In this document: positions 24,393 through 33,612 of the stretch, in pieces | Numbering within the stretch: the stretch's first letter is position 1 | How the letters are laid out: each line of letters starts with the position of its first letter | Program-made: the position numbers and the translations under genes | Notes under the pieces: generated by a model | Seen by the model: only the letters and a program-made list of their open reading frames with translations | Database searches by the model: none | What the model was told of the DNA's origin: nothing | DNA from: Terrimonas pollutisoli | Lineage (GTDB): Bacteria; Bacteroidota; Bacteroidia; Chitinophagales; Chitinophagaceae | Direction of reading: 5' to 3' | DNA length: 64,000 bases | Assembly: GCF_029360765.1 (NCBI RefSeq) | Contig: NZ_JARKNA010000004.1 | Location: 372,001 to 436,000, forward strand

Positions 24393-25211
24393 TCACTTTT
24401 TTCTTAGGGTAATAATATAATAATCGCCTATACTTTTCCAGGGCCATTTTGTTTTCCATTTGTCCTCCATTTTAACCAGGCGCCGGTAAAGAGTTGGGTG
24501 CTTCTCCGCAAATCCCTGCAAATAGGATGGCGGCACAAGGGTGCACAAACCTTCTAAACTGACAACTTCAAAATTGCTACTGATATTTTTTTTGATAAAA
24601 GATGGATTGTAATACCAGCAACGGAAATATTCTCCTTCAATATGCGCTTTTGCGCCCTTGCTGCCGTTAAACCGCCGAAAAGCCGTTTTAAATTTTCCTT
24701 TAAAAAGCAGGGAAAATTCCCAAAGACAAAATTTGGGCAATAACACAAGAACCACAAAGCCGCCCGGTTTCAACAGGTCGTCAAAAGAGGACAACACCTT
24801 TGACAATTCGTTTGTACAATTTAATCCCGCGAAGTTGGAGAAAGTAAGATCGAACGGCCCCTTGTTGGATAAATCTTCCAATGTGGTATAAGAACATAAT
24901 TCAGTGCTGACACTCATTTGCAGGCCATTCAACCTTGCTTTTTCTTTTAACATCACCTGCATGACATCTGAAATATCTGTCGCATGCACGGTATGACCCA
25001 ATTGTGCAAAAAAGATCGCATCGTCGCCGGTGCCTGCATTTAGTTCCAGAATGGAAGAAGAGGGTTTTAAATGAGCTAATACCTGATCCCTCACTCTTTT
25101 TCTTTTGTACTGAATAATGGTATCATTGGCATACAACTCGTCAAAAAAACTAGCTTGCTTGCTGAATGCAGCGGCAGCCTTTTTTTCGTTTATGGTGGTT
25201 AGTTCACTCAT
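24393..25211 (-). CDS. Class I SAM-dependent methyltransferase
   Basis: A 272-residue Rossmann-fold methyltransferase. Motif I reads ILELNAGTGDDAIFF (about 52-66), the acidic end of strand 2 is HATDIS, and motif IV-like FDLTFSNFAGLNC follows. Its ATG overlaps the stop of the upstream radical SAM gene by 4 bp, which indicates translational coupling. The substrate is unknown; the coupling suggests both enzymes modify the same molecule. Confidence 0.85.
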   Translation of the reverse strand: MSELTTINEKKAAAAFSKQASFFDELYANDTIIQYKRKRVRDQVLAHLKPSSSILELNAGTGDDAIFFAQLGHTVHATDISDVMQVMLKEKARLNGLQMSVSTELCSYTTLEDLSNKGPFDLTFSNFAGLNCTNELSKVLSSFDDLLKPGGFVVLVLLPKFCLWEFSLLFKGKFKTAFRRFNGSKGAKAHIEGEYFRCWYYNPSFIKKNISSNFEVVSLEGLCTLVPPSYLQGFAEKHPTLYRRLVKMEDKWKTKWPWKSIGDYYIITLRKK

Positions 25212-26689
25212 GCCGTCATATTTTCAAGCGAGTCCAATCTTCTCTTATCCAGCCAGGCCGCTGGGGCGTAATAAAAAAAGGATAAAGCTTTCTTTACCGT
25301 CGCATAACTGATCATAAAAGGCTTAGTCAATAAATTCCGCAATTGTTGAATAGCGAGATGCTTCCGGTAAGTCTTGTGAACATAACGGTGAAGTTGTTTG
25401 TAAAATGCCGGCGCATACGTATTGCGAAATAGTAATGCCAATTCATCAGAGTCGGTCCAGTTTGTCTTTTCTTTCAAATCTTTTTTTACCCGCTCATAAA
25501 AGACGGTGCCGGGAAGGGGATAGGATACGGAAATGCCAATCTCATACGGAATAAGTTCATTGATCATCCGGATCGTTTTGGAAATATCCTCCCTGGTTTC
25601 ACCGGGGTAGCCAAACTGGATAAAGAAAGATGGATGGATATTATTTTTCTTCAGCAATGCCGTGGCCTTGTAGATCTGTTCAACGGTGGTGCCTTTATCC
25701 ATGGCATCCAGGATTTTTTGCGAACCGCTTTCGGCTCCCATCCATACATTTTCACAACCAGCCCTGGCAAGATCACGAACATAATTTTCCTGCACTAAAA
25801 GATCGGCTCTTGCCTGTATCTTAAAACGAAAATGCAGTTTCTCTTTTTCCAATAAATCAGCAAACTCGTGTACCCAACCTGGTTTCAAACCAAAAATATC
25901 GTCGCAAAACCAGATATGATCAAACCCAAATTTCTCTTTCAGCATTTTTAATTCTGTAACGACGTTCCGGGGTGATCTTGAATTATACCGGTTACCATAA
26001 ATAGGCTTGGCACACCAGTTACATTTAAAGGGACAACCCCTTGTGGTAGCCATATTCATAGAGAAGTAGCCTTTGTGCCTCAACCATGTTTTCCGGTATA
26101 TTTCCAGGTCAATAAGATCCCAGGCCGGAAAGGGAAGGCTGTCAAGATCTTTCATTACATTTCTTTTTGCCGTTTTTACTACAGCCTCTTTTTCCTTATA
26201 AGCAAGCCCTGCAATGGACAGAAAATCCGTTTGCTGCTGGTTGATCATGCTAACCAGTTCCAACAACGTTTGCTCAGCCTCCCCCAATAATATAAAATCG
26301 GCGCCTTCCTGCAAATATTGTTCATAGTGATCTGTTGAGTCGGAACTTGAAATAATGACCGTGCAATTATTTTCTTTAGCCAGCTTTATCATCTTAAAGG
26401 CTGCTTCACGCATATTGGTCAGGCACATCTTGGTGAGATAATTGAAGCCATCGTCATATAAAACAAGAAAGGCCGGTTGATGATTAGCTAAAGACGGGAG
26501 GATGTCTCCGGGACCATGCGCAAACATTGTATCAAAGAAAGAAATGTTGTATCCCTGTTGCCTCATCAGCGCCGCTGCATACAAACTGCCAATAGGCGCA
26601 TAGGGCTGGCCCGTGGCCCATTGCTTAGGGTCAAACCGGAGAAAATAGGAATGGGAGAAAAGAATGTTTGTTGATCCGCTGATACGCAT
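25208..26689 (-). CDS. B12-binding-type radical SAM protein
   Basis: A 493-residue protein with an N-terminal Rossmann-like cobalamin-binding-type domain (about 30-150, PIGSLYAAALMRQQGYNISFFD) and a radical SAM core with cluster ligands C219, C223 and C226 (RGCPFKCNWC). The DxHxxG base-off motif is not seen. The C-terminal region (about 400-493) is helical and basic. Such class B enzymes often methylate unactivated carbon or phosphorus. It is coupled to a downstream methyltransferase. The substrate cannot be read from the sequence. Confidence 0.88.
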   Translation of the reverse strand: MRISGSTNILFSHSYFLRFDPKQWATGQPYAPIGSLYAAALMRQQGYNISFFDTMFAHGPGDILPSLANHQPAFLVLYDDGFNYLTKMCLTNMREAAFKMIKLAKENNCTVIISSSDSTDHYEQYLQEGADFILLGEAEQTLLELVSMINQQQTDFLSIAGLAYKEKEAVVKTAKRNVMKDLDSLPFPAWDLIDLEIYRKTWLRHKGYFSMNMATTRGCPFKCNWCAKPIYGNRYNSRSPRNVVTELKMLKEKFGFDHIWFCDDIFGLKPGWVHEFADLLEKEKLHFRFKIQARADLLVQENYVRDLARAGCENVWMGAESGSQKILDAMDKGTTVEQIYKATALLKKNNIHPSFFIQFGYPGETREDISKTIRMINELIPYEIGISVSYPLPGTVFYERVKKDLKEKTNWTDSDELALLFRNTYAPAFYKQLHRYVHKTYRKHLAIQQLRNLLTKPFMISYATVKKALSFFYYAPAAWLDKRRLDSLENMTA

Positions 26690-26802
26690 AAATTAACAAG
26701 TTGTGATTTAAATAACCAATCGTAAATGCGAAAATTGGGGTTGCTTTTAACTTCATCTAAGGAACAGCAGAAGACAAAAATTGAAATGATTGTTTCATGA
26801 AT

Positions 26803-27984
26803 TTAAGTTTTAAGATGGTTTGGTTGGTTTAGTTCTATAGAAAGAAGGTTTTTATACCGTTTGGTAAAAAGTATAATAAACACCAGGTAATAAGATATAT
26901 TGAACCGGTCGCTAAGATCGGGGAACAAAATAAATTTTAATAGGATGAGCACTCCTAATAAAAGGGACAGTTGTTGATCAAATGTAAATTTCCCAAAACG
27001 AGAATCAGAAGGGAGCAGGAGGAATAACAAAAAAAGAAGGAACAGTGGGACGTTAAAATGTAATAGCGAAGTAATAAGCCGGGAGTATAGCAACTCCAGG
27101 TAGCCGGCTAACGAAAAATGGGAATACTCAACTCCCGAAAGGTTGAGGTGTCGTATAAATGTTGGGTAATAAAATACATTCCAGCCAAAAGGCTTAAGTG
27201 TTGCGGTTGTAATTCCAAAATAGAATACAATAAAGGCGGACAACATTATGATATAAGACTTGAGTTGCATTTTTTTTTGCCAGTTCTTAGATAAAAACAA
27301 AAAAGAAAGGATACAAACGCAAGGAATAATATTGTCAAGGCGGGTAAATATGGATAATGTCATGAATAAAAATATCCACTTTAAAGAAGACTTTTCGATA
27401 ATAAAATAAAAACTAAATAGCAATAAAAGCGCCGACAAAGAATCCGGAGTTGATAATCTTGCGAGAGATATCATTGGCTCGGAATACATAATGAATAAAC
27501 TCACTAAAAAGGCGAATAAAATTTTCAAATATTTCGCCAGCCAATAAAATACAAGAAATCCAATTAAAATGTAAGCTAATATCGATGGTAAAACTGTTGA
27601 GATGGGTAATGAAAACCCCATCTTATAAGCTAAATTCACCAGCTCAACATACGCCGGTTTGATTGCATAAAAAGGGAGAATGCTATAAAACTCATTAGGG
27701 TATGTCGCCCATCTTTTTCTACGTTCATTACCTGCTATTTGTAAGGTATAATTTGTTTCAGGTACCACGTCCTTAACGCTGCTATAAGTTTTTTGATGTA
27801 TTTCATTTACGTCCTTATGAGTCTTTTGAATAACCAGGGCAATATATCCCAGCATATCCCAATTGTAAAGTGGTCGCCTGTAAGCATAAGTAGCTATCAG
27901 CAAAAGACAGAAAGAATAAAGGCAAATAAAAAGAGCGGCTATTATACTGTCTTTCTTGTAGTATTTGAGGAGGAAAGCATTCAT
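26803..27984 (-). CDS. Polytopic membrane protein, GT-C glycosyltransferase-like
   Basis: A 393-residue protein with about nine to ten membrane spans. An acidic residue sits just after the first helix in YNWDMLGYIAL, followed by a large outside loop (about 45-105), and a second conserved-looking block ARLSTPDSLSALLLL lies mid-chain. This layout is typical of GT-C enzymes that use lipid-linked sugar donors at the outer face of the membrane. The sequence is AT-rich and gives no specific family hit from memory. It lies between two radical SAM genes on the same strand. Confidence 0.6.
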   Translation of the reverse strand: MNAFLLKYYKKDSIIAALFICLYSFCLLLIATYAYRRPLYNWDMLGYIALVIQKTHKDVNEIHQKTYSSVKDVVPETNYTLQIAGNERRKRWATYPNEFYSILPFYAIKPAYVELVNLAYKMGFSLPISTVLPSILAYILIGFLVFYWLAKYLKILFAFLVSLFIMYSEPMISLARLSTPDSLSALLLLFSFYFIIEKSSLKWIFLFMTLSIFTRLDNIIPCVCILSFLFLSKNWQKKMQLKSYIIMLSAFIVFYFGITTATLKPFGWNVFYYPTFIRHLNLSGVEYSHFSLAGYLELLYSRLITSLLHFNVPLFLLFLLFLLLPSDSRFGKFTFDQQLSLLLGVLILLKFILFPDLSDRFNISYYLVFIILFTKRYKNLLSIELNQPNHLKT

Positions 27985-28041
27985 TTGACAGATAATAGTT
28001 ATTGATTTATCGGTGAAGAGTAAACTGACAATAATTTATTT

Positions 28042-29097
28042 TCATAGTTTCCTTAGGTTCGTCCCTGGTTTCAAATTCAAATAGCACACACATTTTTTGC
28101 AGGTGGCATTTTTATCGATATCAAGTGTTTTTCTGAAATCAATCGCATGCCCGCTGTTAAGAATTGTATGCAGTTCCCCTCGGTGGATATTTCCTATTGG
28201 GTCATGAAAAAAACAAGGCCTCACCGTACCATCGGCTTCTACTACCGCGGACACCCATGGCGCATTGCATTTTTTATAAGGGAATGGATTCAATCCGTAA
28301 AAAGCGGCATAGTAACTATAAATGTTGCGCAGTTTGGCAGGGCTTTCCGCTATAAAGTGATGCGCCAAATCAATTTCATGCTTTTGAATAATTGTTTCAA
28401 TAATGTTATGTAGTTCAGAGAGTTCATTTTCGGAAATCAAAATTTCATGTTGCCGCTGATTGCTCCACAATATTTCACGATTGAAAGCATGACTGCTGAC
28501 ATCGGCGGGTAAAAAGCTGATCCTGTTCAGCCCAATCTCTTTGGCTGTTTCAATAATAGCGGGCCAGTAGCGGAAGTTGAGCCGGTGAATGACCGTCCTT
28601 CCGGAGATTGAAAAACTGGGCGCCAGGTTTTTTACACTGCGCACTCCTTCTTTTAGTTTTTGAAAGGCGCCGGGTATATTGCGTATCGTGTTGTGCACTT
28701 CTTCATTGCCATCTAATGAAACGATGATTTCATCTACCCATCTTACCAGTTGTTCGGCATTTTTTTTAAGTGTAAGTCCTGTTGAAAGCAATGATATTTT
28801 TATCCCGTGATTTCCCAATATTTCACAAAAGCGGAAAAAATTCGGATTCAGGAGTGCTTCTCCGCCCGACATCAACACTTGCTGAGTACCTAATTTTTTT
28901 AAAGAAACAAGGAGCCTGGTTATGTCGTTTTCTGTAAGCTGTTTCAGGTTGCTATTATCTTTCCAGATGTCGCACATGATGCACCGGCAGTTGCAAGCAC
29001 TATGCGGCATCAGGATTACAATAGGCAGGCTCGTTATTACATTTGTCTGCAAACTGCGGTAACGCTTATAGGTATCATATATGGACTGAGTAAACAT
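28042..29097 (-). CDS. Radical SAM protein with SPASM/twitch-type C-terminus
   Basis: A 351-residue enzyme. The radical SAM cluster ligands are C35, C39 and C42 (C-x3-C-x2-C, ending in CIMCDIW), followed by a GGE motif in MSGGEALLNP. The C-terminal third holds extra cysteines: KKCNAPW, VRPCFF and CKKCVC, an auxiliary-cluster (SPASM or twitch) pattern. Relatives act on peptides, sugars or cofactors. Its ATG abuts the stop of the preceding methyltransferase with no gap, so the two are translationally linked. Confidence 0.87.
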   Translation of the reverse strand: MFTQSIYDTYKRYRSLQTNVITSLPIVILMPHSACNCRCIMCDIWKDNSNLKQLTENDITRLLVSLKKLGTQQVLMSGGEALLNPNFFRFCEILGNHGIKISLLSTGLTLKKNAEQLVRWVDEIIVSLDGNEEVHNTIRNIPGAFQKLKEGVRSVKNLAPSFSISGRTVIHRLNFRYWPAIIETAKEIGLNRISFLPADVSSHAFNREILWSNQRQHEILISENELSELHNIIETIIQKHEIDLAHHFIAESPAKLRNIYSYYAAFYGLNPFPYKKCNAPWVSAVVEADGTVRPCFFHDPIGNIHRGELHTILNSGHAIDFRKTLDIDKNATCKKCVCYLNLKPGTNLRKL

Positions 29098-29835
29098 CTA
29101 AGGGTGGTTTGACTGAATGCAGATCCAATGAAATGGATTTTTATTACCAGGTAATTTATTGAGCAGGCTTTTAGGATCGGAGAGGACGGAATAATTATAT
29201 CCCTGCAATTCATCCAGGCTATGATGAAAATAAAAATCAGTCATTTGGCTAAAGCCGGCTGACTCATAATAATGCCGTGAACGCTGTTGTGCTGCCAGCA
29301 CCTCTGAAAGCGGATAAAAGGGTGAGTCGATAATATGGATTTCGCCTCCGGGTTTTAAGAGCGGAATAGTGTTCCTGATCGTTTCATCGATTGAAGCGAA
29401 ATACTGAATGGAGGCTGCAAAAATGATAGAATCAAATCTTTTTTCTTTGAATACTCCGGGTTCCAGGTACACATACATGAAATGGAGATTAGGTATGTGC
29501 TGAAAAACCCGTGCAGCCTGTTGTATTTCTGTAAAATTGATATCAGTGCCTATTACTCTGCTGCCAGGGATAAAAGAAAGCCGGTGGGATAGCCACCCGT
29601 TTCCACAGCCTGGTTCCAATATGTCAAGTGGTTTCTTTTTTCTTTTTAGATAGGAAATAAGTTTTTGGGAAGAATGTTTGCGAAGCTGCCACTCTTTATA
29701 GTGTGGATGTGTAGTTTGAATATTGGGCAGGTTGATCAACTCTTCGTCGCTGTAAATACGTCCTTCCTGGCGGCGCAGACGAATATATAATGTTTCAAAA
29801 TCAGGTTTGGCAATATGATAACCGGTTTGGGTCAT
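29098..29835 (-). CDS. Class I SAM-dependent methyltransferase
   Basis: A 245-residue Rossmann-fold methyltransferase, motif I LDILEPGCGNGWLSHRL (about 69-85), strand-2 acid in GTDIN, then FDSIIFAASIQYF and the late motif LKPGGEIHIIDSP. It overlaps the upstream methyltransferase by 4 bp and abuts the downstream SPASM gene, in the middle of a tight three-gene run. An N-terminal extension of about 60 residues precedes the SAM fold. Confidence 0.86.
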   Translation of the reverse strand: MTQTGYHIAKPDFETLYIRLRRQEGRIYSDEELINLPNIQTTHPHYKEWQLRKHSSQKLISYLKRKKKPLDILEPGCGNGWLSHRLSFIPGSRVIGTDINFTEIQQAARVFQHIPNLHFMYVYLEPGVFKEKRFDSIIFAASIQYFASIDETIRNTIPLLKPGGEIHIIDSPFYPLSEVLAAQQRSRHYYESAGFSQMTDFYFHHSLDELQGYNYSVLSDPKSLLNKLPGNKNPFHWICIQSNHP

Positions 29836-30497
29836 TTTGTTTTGGTGATCGTAAAAATGAAATTTTTTTCCAATATATTTTTAACGGAATGCACACATTG
29901 CAAATGATAGCCGTGGTGAGCAGCTTTGCTATGTATCATGTTCATATCACATCCGTCGAAAAGAACCATATAGCACCCTGTGTTGTTATGCACGTAATCG
30001 CCGAGCCGGGCAAACAGATTTTCAAAATATTCGCCGTTTTCACCGCAGCACCAGGCGTAATCTTTAAATGTTTGCGGCTGTTTTTTATAGTAGGGCGGAT
30101 TGATAGCAATGACGTCGAATGACTGAATGGGGATGTTTAAAAAAAGATCAGATTCAATGATGGTTAGCGATTGCCGGTTTTCCTGGCTGTTTTTTTGTAA
30201 ACACTCAATGGCAATCGGGTTAATATCCGTGGCAGTGACAATGGCTCCCTTTTTTGCGGCATGGATCGAGATTAGACCGCTACCGGCACCCAGTTCCAAA
30301 AATCGTTTTCCCTGTAATGCAATGCCTTCGATATATTGTAACAATAACTGAGTGCTAAAAAAGAAAGCGGGGTGGAATACTTCCGGCGGTATTTCAAGAC
30401 AAATATCGCCATGACGATATTGCCTTGTTTTGGAAAGATATCTTACCAGCAGGGGTTTATAAGTCTTCCCGACAATATGTTTGATGACGCTTTTCAA
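29832..30497 (-). CDS. Class I methyltransferase with NPPY motif
   Basis: A 221-residue methyltransferase of the HemK/RsmC/TrmN-like group. Motif I is FLELGAGSGLISIHAA (about 64-79), then ATDINP, and motif IV is FDVIAINPPYY. The NPPY sequence points to methylation of a planar amide or amino nitrogen. It begins the tight run of three genes and has the repeat-rich 556-bp region at 30498-31053 as its promoter side. The substrate is not known; the context suggests the same product as its neighbours rather than a housekeeping target. Confidence 0.82.
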   Translation of the reverse strand: MKSVIKHIVGKTYKPLLVRYLSKTRQYRHGDICLEIPPEVFHPAFFFSTQLLLQYIEGIALQGKRFLELGAGSGLISIHAAKKGAIVTATDINPIAIECLQKNSQENRQSLTIIESDLFLNIPIQSFDVIAINPPYYKKQPQTFKDYAWCCGENGEYFENLFARLGDYVHNNTGCYMVLFDGCDMNMIHSKAAHHGYHLQCVHSVKNILEKNFIFTITKTK

Positions 30498-30564
30498 TGT
30501 TCGATTAAATGGTTTACTGCGTTAATGCGTTTAATTATTCCTGACAGGTTGGTTTAATTTTAAA

Positions 30565-30766
30565 TTTTTAACCATATTCCGTCTGACATTGCTGTCTTTA
30601 AACAGTCTGTTAACCTTAATAGAATAATGTTTTATTTGAGCATTGATCTTATTAGCTTATTTGACAGAACTTCTTAAAAGGGTGCAATAAGGTAATAAGG
30701 TTGAATCAGTAAAATTGGTTTTTCTACTAAGGTTTATCTTAATAGATCATAATAATCAGTGTTATC
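30565..30766. repeat. AT-rich repeat unit, copy 1
   Basis: About 200 bp matching 30824-31012 in order: TTTTAACC, CAGTCTGTTAACCTTA, CAATAAGGTAATAAGGTTG and TTTTTCTACTAAGGTT. The ends form an inverted repeat, AACCTTAATAGAATAA (30612-30627) against TTTTTCTACTAAGGTT (30719-30734), with two mismatches. It lies in the 556-bp gap upstream of the methyltransferase/SPASM operon. Confidence 0.85.
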
Positions 30767-30823
30767 AGCGTTCTATTTTTACATTTTTAAACAACTTCTT
30801 AGATGGTTTAATGCTGTTCATGA

Positions 30824-31012
30824 TTTTAACCTTATTTCTGTCTCTGTTCTTGCCGTTAAGGACAGTCTGTTAACCTTAGTAGAAAAATGATTCATTTGAA
30901 CAATGACCTTATTTTGATCGAAGCTCTGCAAACAATACAATAAGGTAATAAGGTTGAATCAGCAATTTGGTTTTTCTACTAAGGTTATCTTAAGACAAAG
31001 AATCTCGTGTTA
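30824..31012. repeat. AT-rich repeat unit, copy 2
   Basis: Second copy, offset by about 258-264 bp. Its terminal inverted repeat is perfect over 16 bp: AACCTTAGTAGAAAAA (30872-30887) and TTTTTCTACTAAGGTT (30971-30986). Nested AACCTTATT/AATAAGGTT segments allow further pairing. No open frame of note is inside. It may be a MITE-like element, a structured leader or a regulatory array. Confidence 0.85.
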
Positions 31013-31053
31013 TAAAATCGGTTTCAGTCAGCAACTCTAAAAGCAATGTTCTT

Positions 31054-32553
31054 TCAAAATCCTTCAATTTCAGGTTGACGATATTTCCAAAGCAGCTGTA
31101 AGGCTTTTAATTCATAGGGTTTGGCGAAGAAACCTGTTTTATAACGTATAGAAGAAACTGTCCGCAATAGGTTTCTTTTTAACGACGTCAGCTTCATGTC
31201 CGAAATGGTGGGATAGTAGCCATTCAGTACTGTTTCAAAATCCTTTATTTTATTGATCATCTCGGGTGTAAGCCAGGGAGTCAGCGGATTTTTGCGCAGA
31301 TCAAAACTTTCCCATTGCGGGCTTATCCAGTCTTCCAATTTTTCAGGGAAATGAAAGCCGCTTTGCAATACCTTTTTATACATCTCACTTCCTTCAGTGG
31401 GTACGGGGCTATACACATAAATGATGATCTCAGTTTTGGAATTGATTTCTTTAATTTCTTTGATGAAAGCGATATCCTGGTCAATTTGTTTCATCACCTG
31501 TTCGGGGGTATCAGCAGGTGTACCTAACACAAATGAATATTCGGGAATGATATCAAACTTCGCCATTCTTGCGGCGAAACTTCTTATTTCAGCTGCGGAT
31601 TGGGTACCTCCCTTATCCATTTTTTTCAGGATTTCATCATTGCCTGTTTCAGCGCCGAAAAAGATCATTTTACAACCGCTTTCCCGCATCAGTGCTAAAG
31701 ACGCATCGGAGTATTTGTCAATGGTGTCAATTCTTCCTTCGCCCCACCATACCATGTTTTCTGGTTCGATCAGTTTTGAAAACTCAATGGTTCTTTTTTC
31801 TGATACAAAAAAATTGTTGTCATGAAATTCGATCGCATTGCCGCCAAAGTTTTCCTTCAGATATTTAATGTCTTTATAGATTCTGTTGGCCGATTTACCT
31901 TTCCACCTGGCATTATAAATGGGCACTACGGCACAAAAAGAACATTTAAAAGGACAGCCCATGCTGGAGTGATAAGCGATGGTTTTGGTGCCGAGATAGG
32001 TTTTGCCCAAATAACGAGGAATTGGATAAAACTGGTTTAATTTTTCATAGGGTAGGGAGGGTAGTTCATCCTGGTCGTATAATTCGTCTTTTGGAGTTTT
32101 AACAATGTTGCCTCCTGTGCTGTAAATAAGATTATGAATCTCTTCAAAATAAGCGTTTGTCTCCAATGCATTTAGCAAAGCCGGAAAAGTTTTTTCCCCT
32201 GGTCCGTTAACAACAAAATCTACATAACCGGAATTCAGGACGGCTGCCGATTGATTGGAAGCAAAATAACCTCCCCATATGATGGTAACCTGTGGAAATA
32301 ACTCACGGATACTTTTTGAAATAGGAATGGCTTGTTTTAGCTGGGGCCCTGGCATAGCAGTACAACCAAAATACCTGAAGTCGCCATTGGAGAGATAATT
32401 GTAAATCTTTGTCCATGGATCGGTCTCAAGATTACCGTCTACGATCACATAATCATACAGCCCCTCAATAGAAGAGGCAATGCTAAGAATAGAATTAGGT
32501 ATCCTCGGCTTATAATTGGCGCTTCGCGGATTGAACAATAAAACCCGGCTCAT
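31054..32553 (-). CDS. B12-binding-type radical SAM protein
   Basis: A 499-residue enzyme with an N-terminal cobalamin-binding-like domain (about 1-150; FGCTAMPGPQL, then IIWGGYFASN) and a radical SAM core, ligands C200, C204 and C207 (MGCPFKCSFC). As in the other B12-type protein of this cluster, the DxHxxG motif is not evident. The C-terminal part (about 400-499) is helical and basic. Two such enzymes in one locus imply two separate radical steps or two positions on one product. Confidence 0.88.
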   Translation of the reverse strand: MSRVLLFNPRSANYKPRIPNSILSIASSIEGLYDYVIVDGNLETDPWTKIYNYLSNGDFRYFGCTAMPGPQLKQAIPISKSIRELFPQVTIIWGGYFASNQSAAVLNSGYVDFVVNGPGEKTFPALLNALETNAYFEEIHNLIYSTGGNIVKTPKDELYDQDELPSLPYEKLNQFYPIPRYLGKTYLGTKTIAYHSSMGCPFKCSFCAVVPIYNARWKGKSANRIYKDIKYLKENFGGNAIEFHDNNFFVSEKRTIEFSKLIEPENMVWWGEGRIDTIDKYSDASLALMRESGCKMIFFGAETGNDEILKKMDKGGTQSAAEIRSFAARMAKFDIIPEYSFVLGTPADTPEQVMKQIDQDIAFIKEIKEINSKTEIIIYVYSPVPTEGSEMYKKVLQSGFHFPEKLEDWISPQWESFDLRKNPLTPWLTPEMINKIKDFETVLNGYYPTISDMKLTSLKRNLLRTVSSIRYKTGFFAKPYELKALQLLWKYRQPEIEGF

Positions 32554-32593
32554 GCAGGATGGCTTTAAACAGTTGGTACAGTGTTAAATCGTA

Positions 32594-33565
32594 TCAACGC
32601 AGTAAATAGTTGCCCGGCAGATGTTGATTGTAGCGCCAGGTGGCATACACGTTGTGGATATGTGCAAGGGTGGAGGGGCTGTTTTCCACCTGCTGAAAGG
32701 AGATGATCTTAAAAATAAACAGCCGGTGAATGCCATGTGTAAATGAGTCGATCAATTCAAGCTCCCTGTAACGAAGGGCTGATAACGGAACAGGTAGCTG
32801 AAAGGTAGGCGAGACCTTAGCGCTGAAGGGAAAGGATTCTTTGCGCCTCAGTTCCTGCATGTGATTTTTACCCAGTAAATAAGCCGCCTTATAAAATTCG
32901 CTGTTTACTTCTGTGAGCAGGATCTTTCGGCTTTGTTCAACCTGCCGGCAGGCCTTGCCATTATAACGCAGTGATCCTATATAATATTCGTTGTTTACCG
33001 GGCCATGAAGGTCGGTAGGAAATAAATTGTATAATTCGCCATTGCCAACCGTGATCAGGGAGATAATTCTCGGTACGGAGTAAGCGATCTGTACCTGTTT
33101 ATACAAGTTGTTATGCAGGAATACGTTTCCTTTTTTCCTGTTATAGAGTCTGTTGTTTAAGCCGATCACATACTGGTAAAAAGGATGAATAAAATGATGA
33201 TGACCTTTTATTCCTTCAAAAAAATAAAGTATAAAATTGTCGGTTAATAATGTATGCATCAATCTCAGTGATAAGGTAGCCAGGGCAGCCTTTTGTTCAA
33301 AAAAATCGTTAGGGAGAAAAACCTTTTGCGCAAAAATGATAGTAATATTGACAGGGAGCTGTGAATGGCTTTCACCAGCCAGGGTAATAATAAGGGGATT
33401 ATAACCGGTAAACAGATGCTGATCCGTAATATCTTTTATGATCTGCCCTTCTGCTGTAAGATAAACATGAAGCGGTTGTGCCAGGGCTTCTTTGGAAAAG
33501 CATAAATACTCCTGTTGGTAATGAAGGCCATTGAGCTTGTTTAATACTTTTTTTACGAGCGCCAT
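32594..33565 (-). CDS. Flavin-reductase-like (FMN split-barrel) protein, tentative
   Basis: A 323-residue protein. The C-terminal part (about 160-315) has the flow of a flavin-reductase-like split barrel: PRIISLITVGNGELYNLFP, YYIGSLRYNGKACRQVEQS, ILLTEVNSEFYKAAYLLG, and a final LFIFKIISFQQVE strand. The first 150 residues resemble nothing I know. It starts 47 bp from the divergent glycosyltransferase gene and is on the same strand as the radical SAM gene 40 bp downstream. It could hand electrons to the radical enzymes or to cobalamin; this is inference. A perfect CCTGCCGGCAGG palindrome lies inside the gene near 32941. Confidence 0.55.
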   Translation of the reverse strand: MALVKKVLNKLNGLHYQQEYLCFSKEALAQPLHVYLTAEGQIIKDITDQHLFTGYNPLIITLAGESHSQLPVNITIIFAQKVFLPNDFFEQKAALATLSLRLMHTLLTDNFILYFFEGIKGHHHFIHPFYQYVIGLNNRLYNRKKGNVFLHNNLYKQVQIAYSVPRIISLITVGNGELYNLFPTDLHGPVNNEYYIGSLRYNGKACRQVEQSRKILLTEVNSEFYKAAYLLGKNHMQELRRKESFPFSAKVSPTFQLPVPLSALRYRELELIDSFTHGIHRLFIFKIISFQQVENSPSTLAHIHNVYATWRYNQHLPGNYLLR

Positions 33566-33612
33566 CTTTAAAGCTATGAAAATATTTTCCGTCCGAATAG
33601 AAACGACAAAAA

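Noticed and set aside
30565..31012. CRISPR array
   Set aside because: Only two long imperfect units without regular short spacers, and no cas genes nearby.
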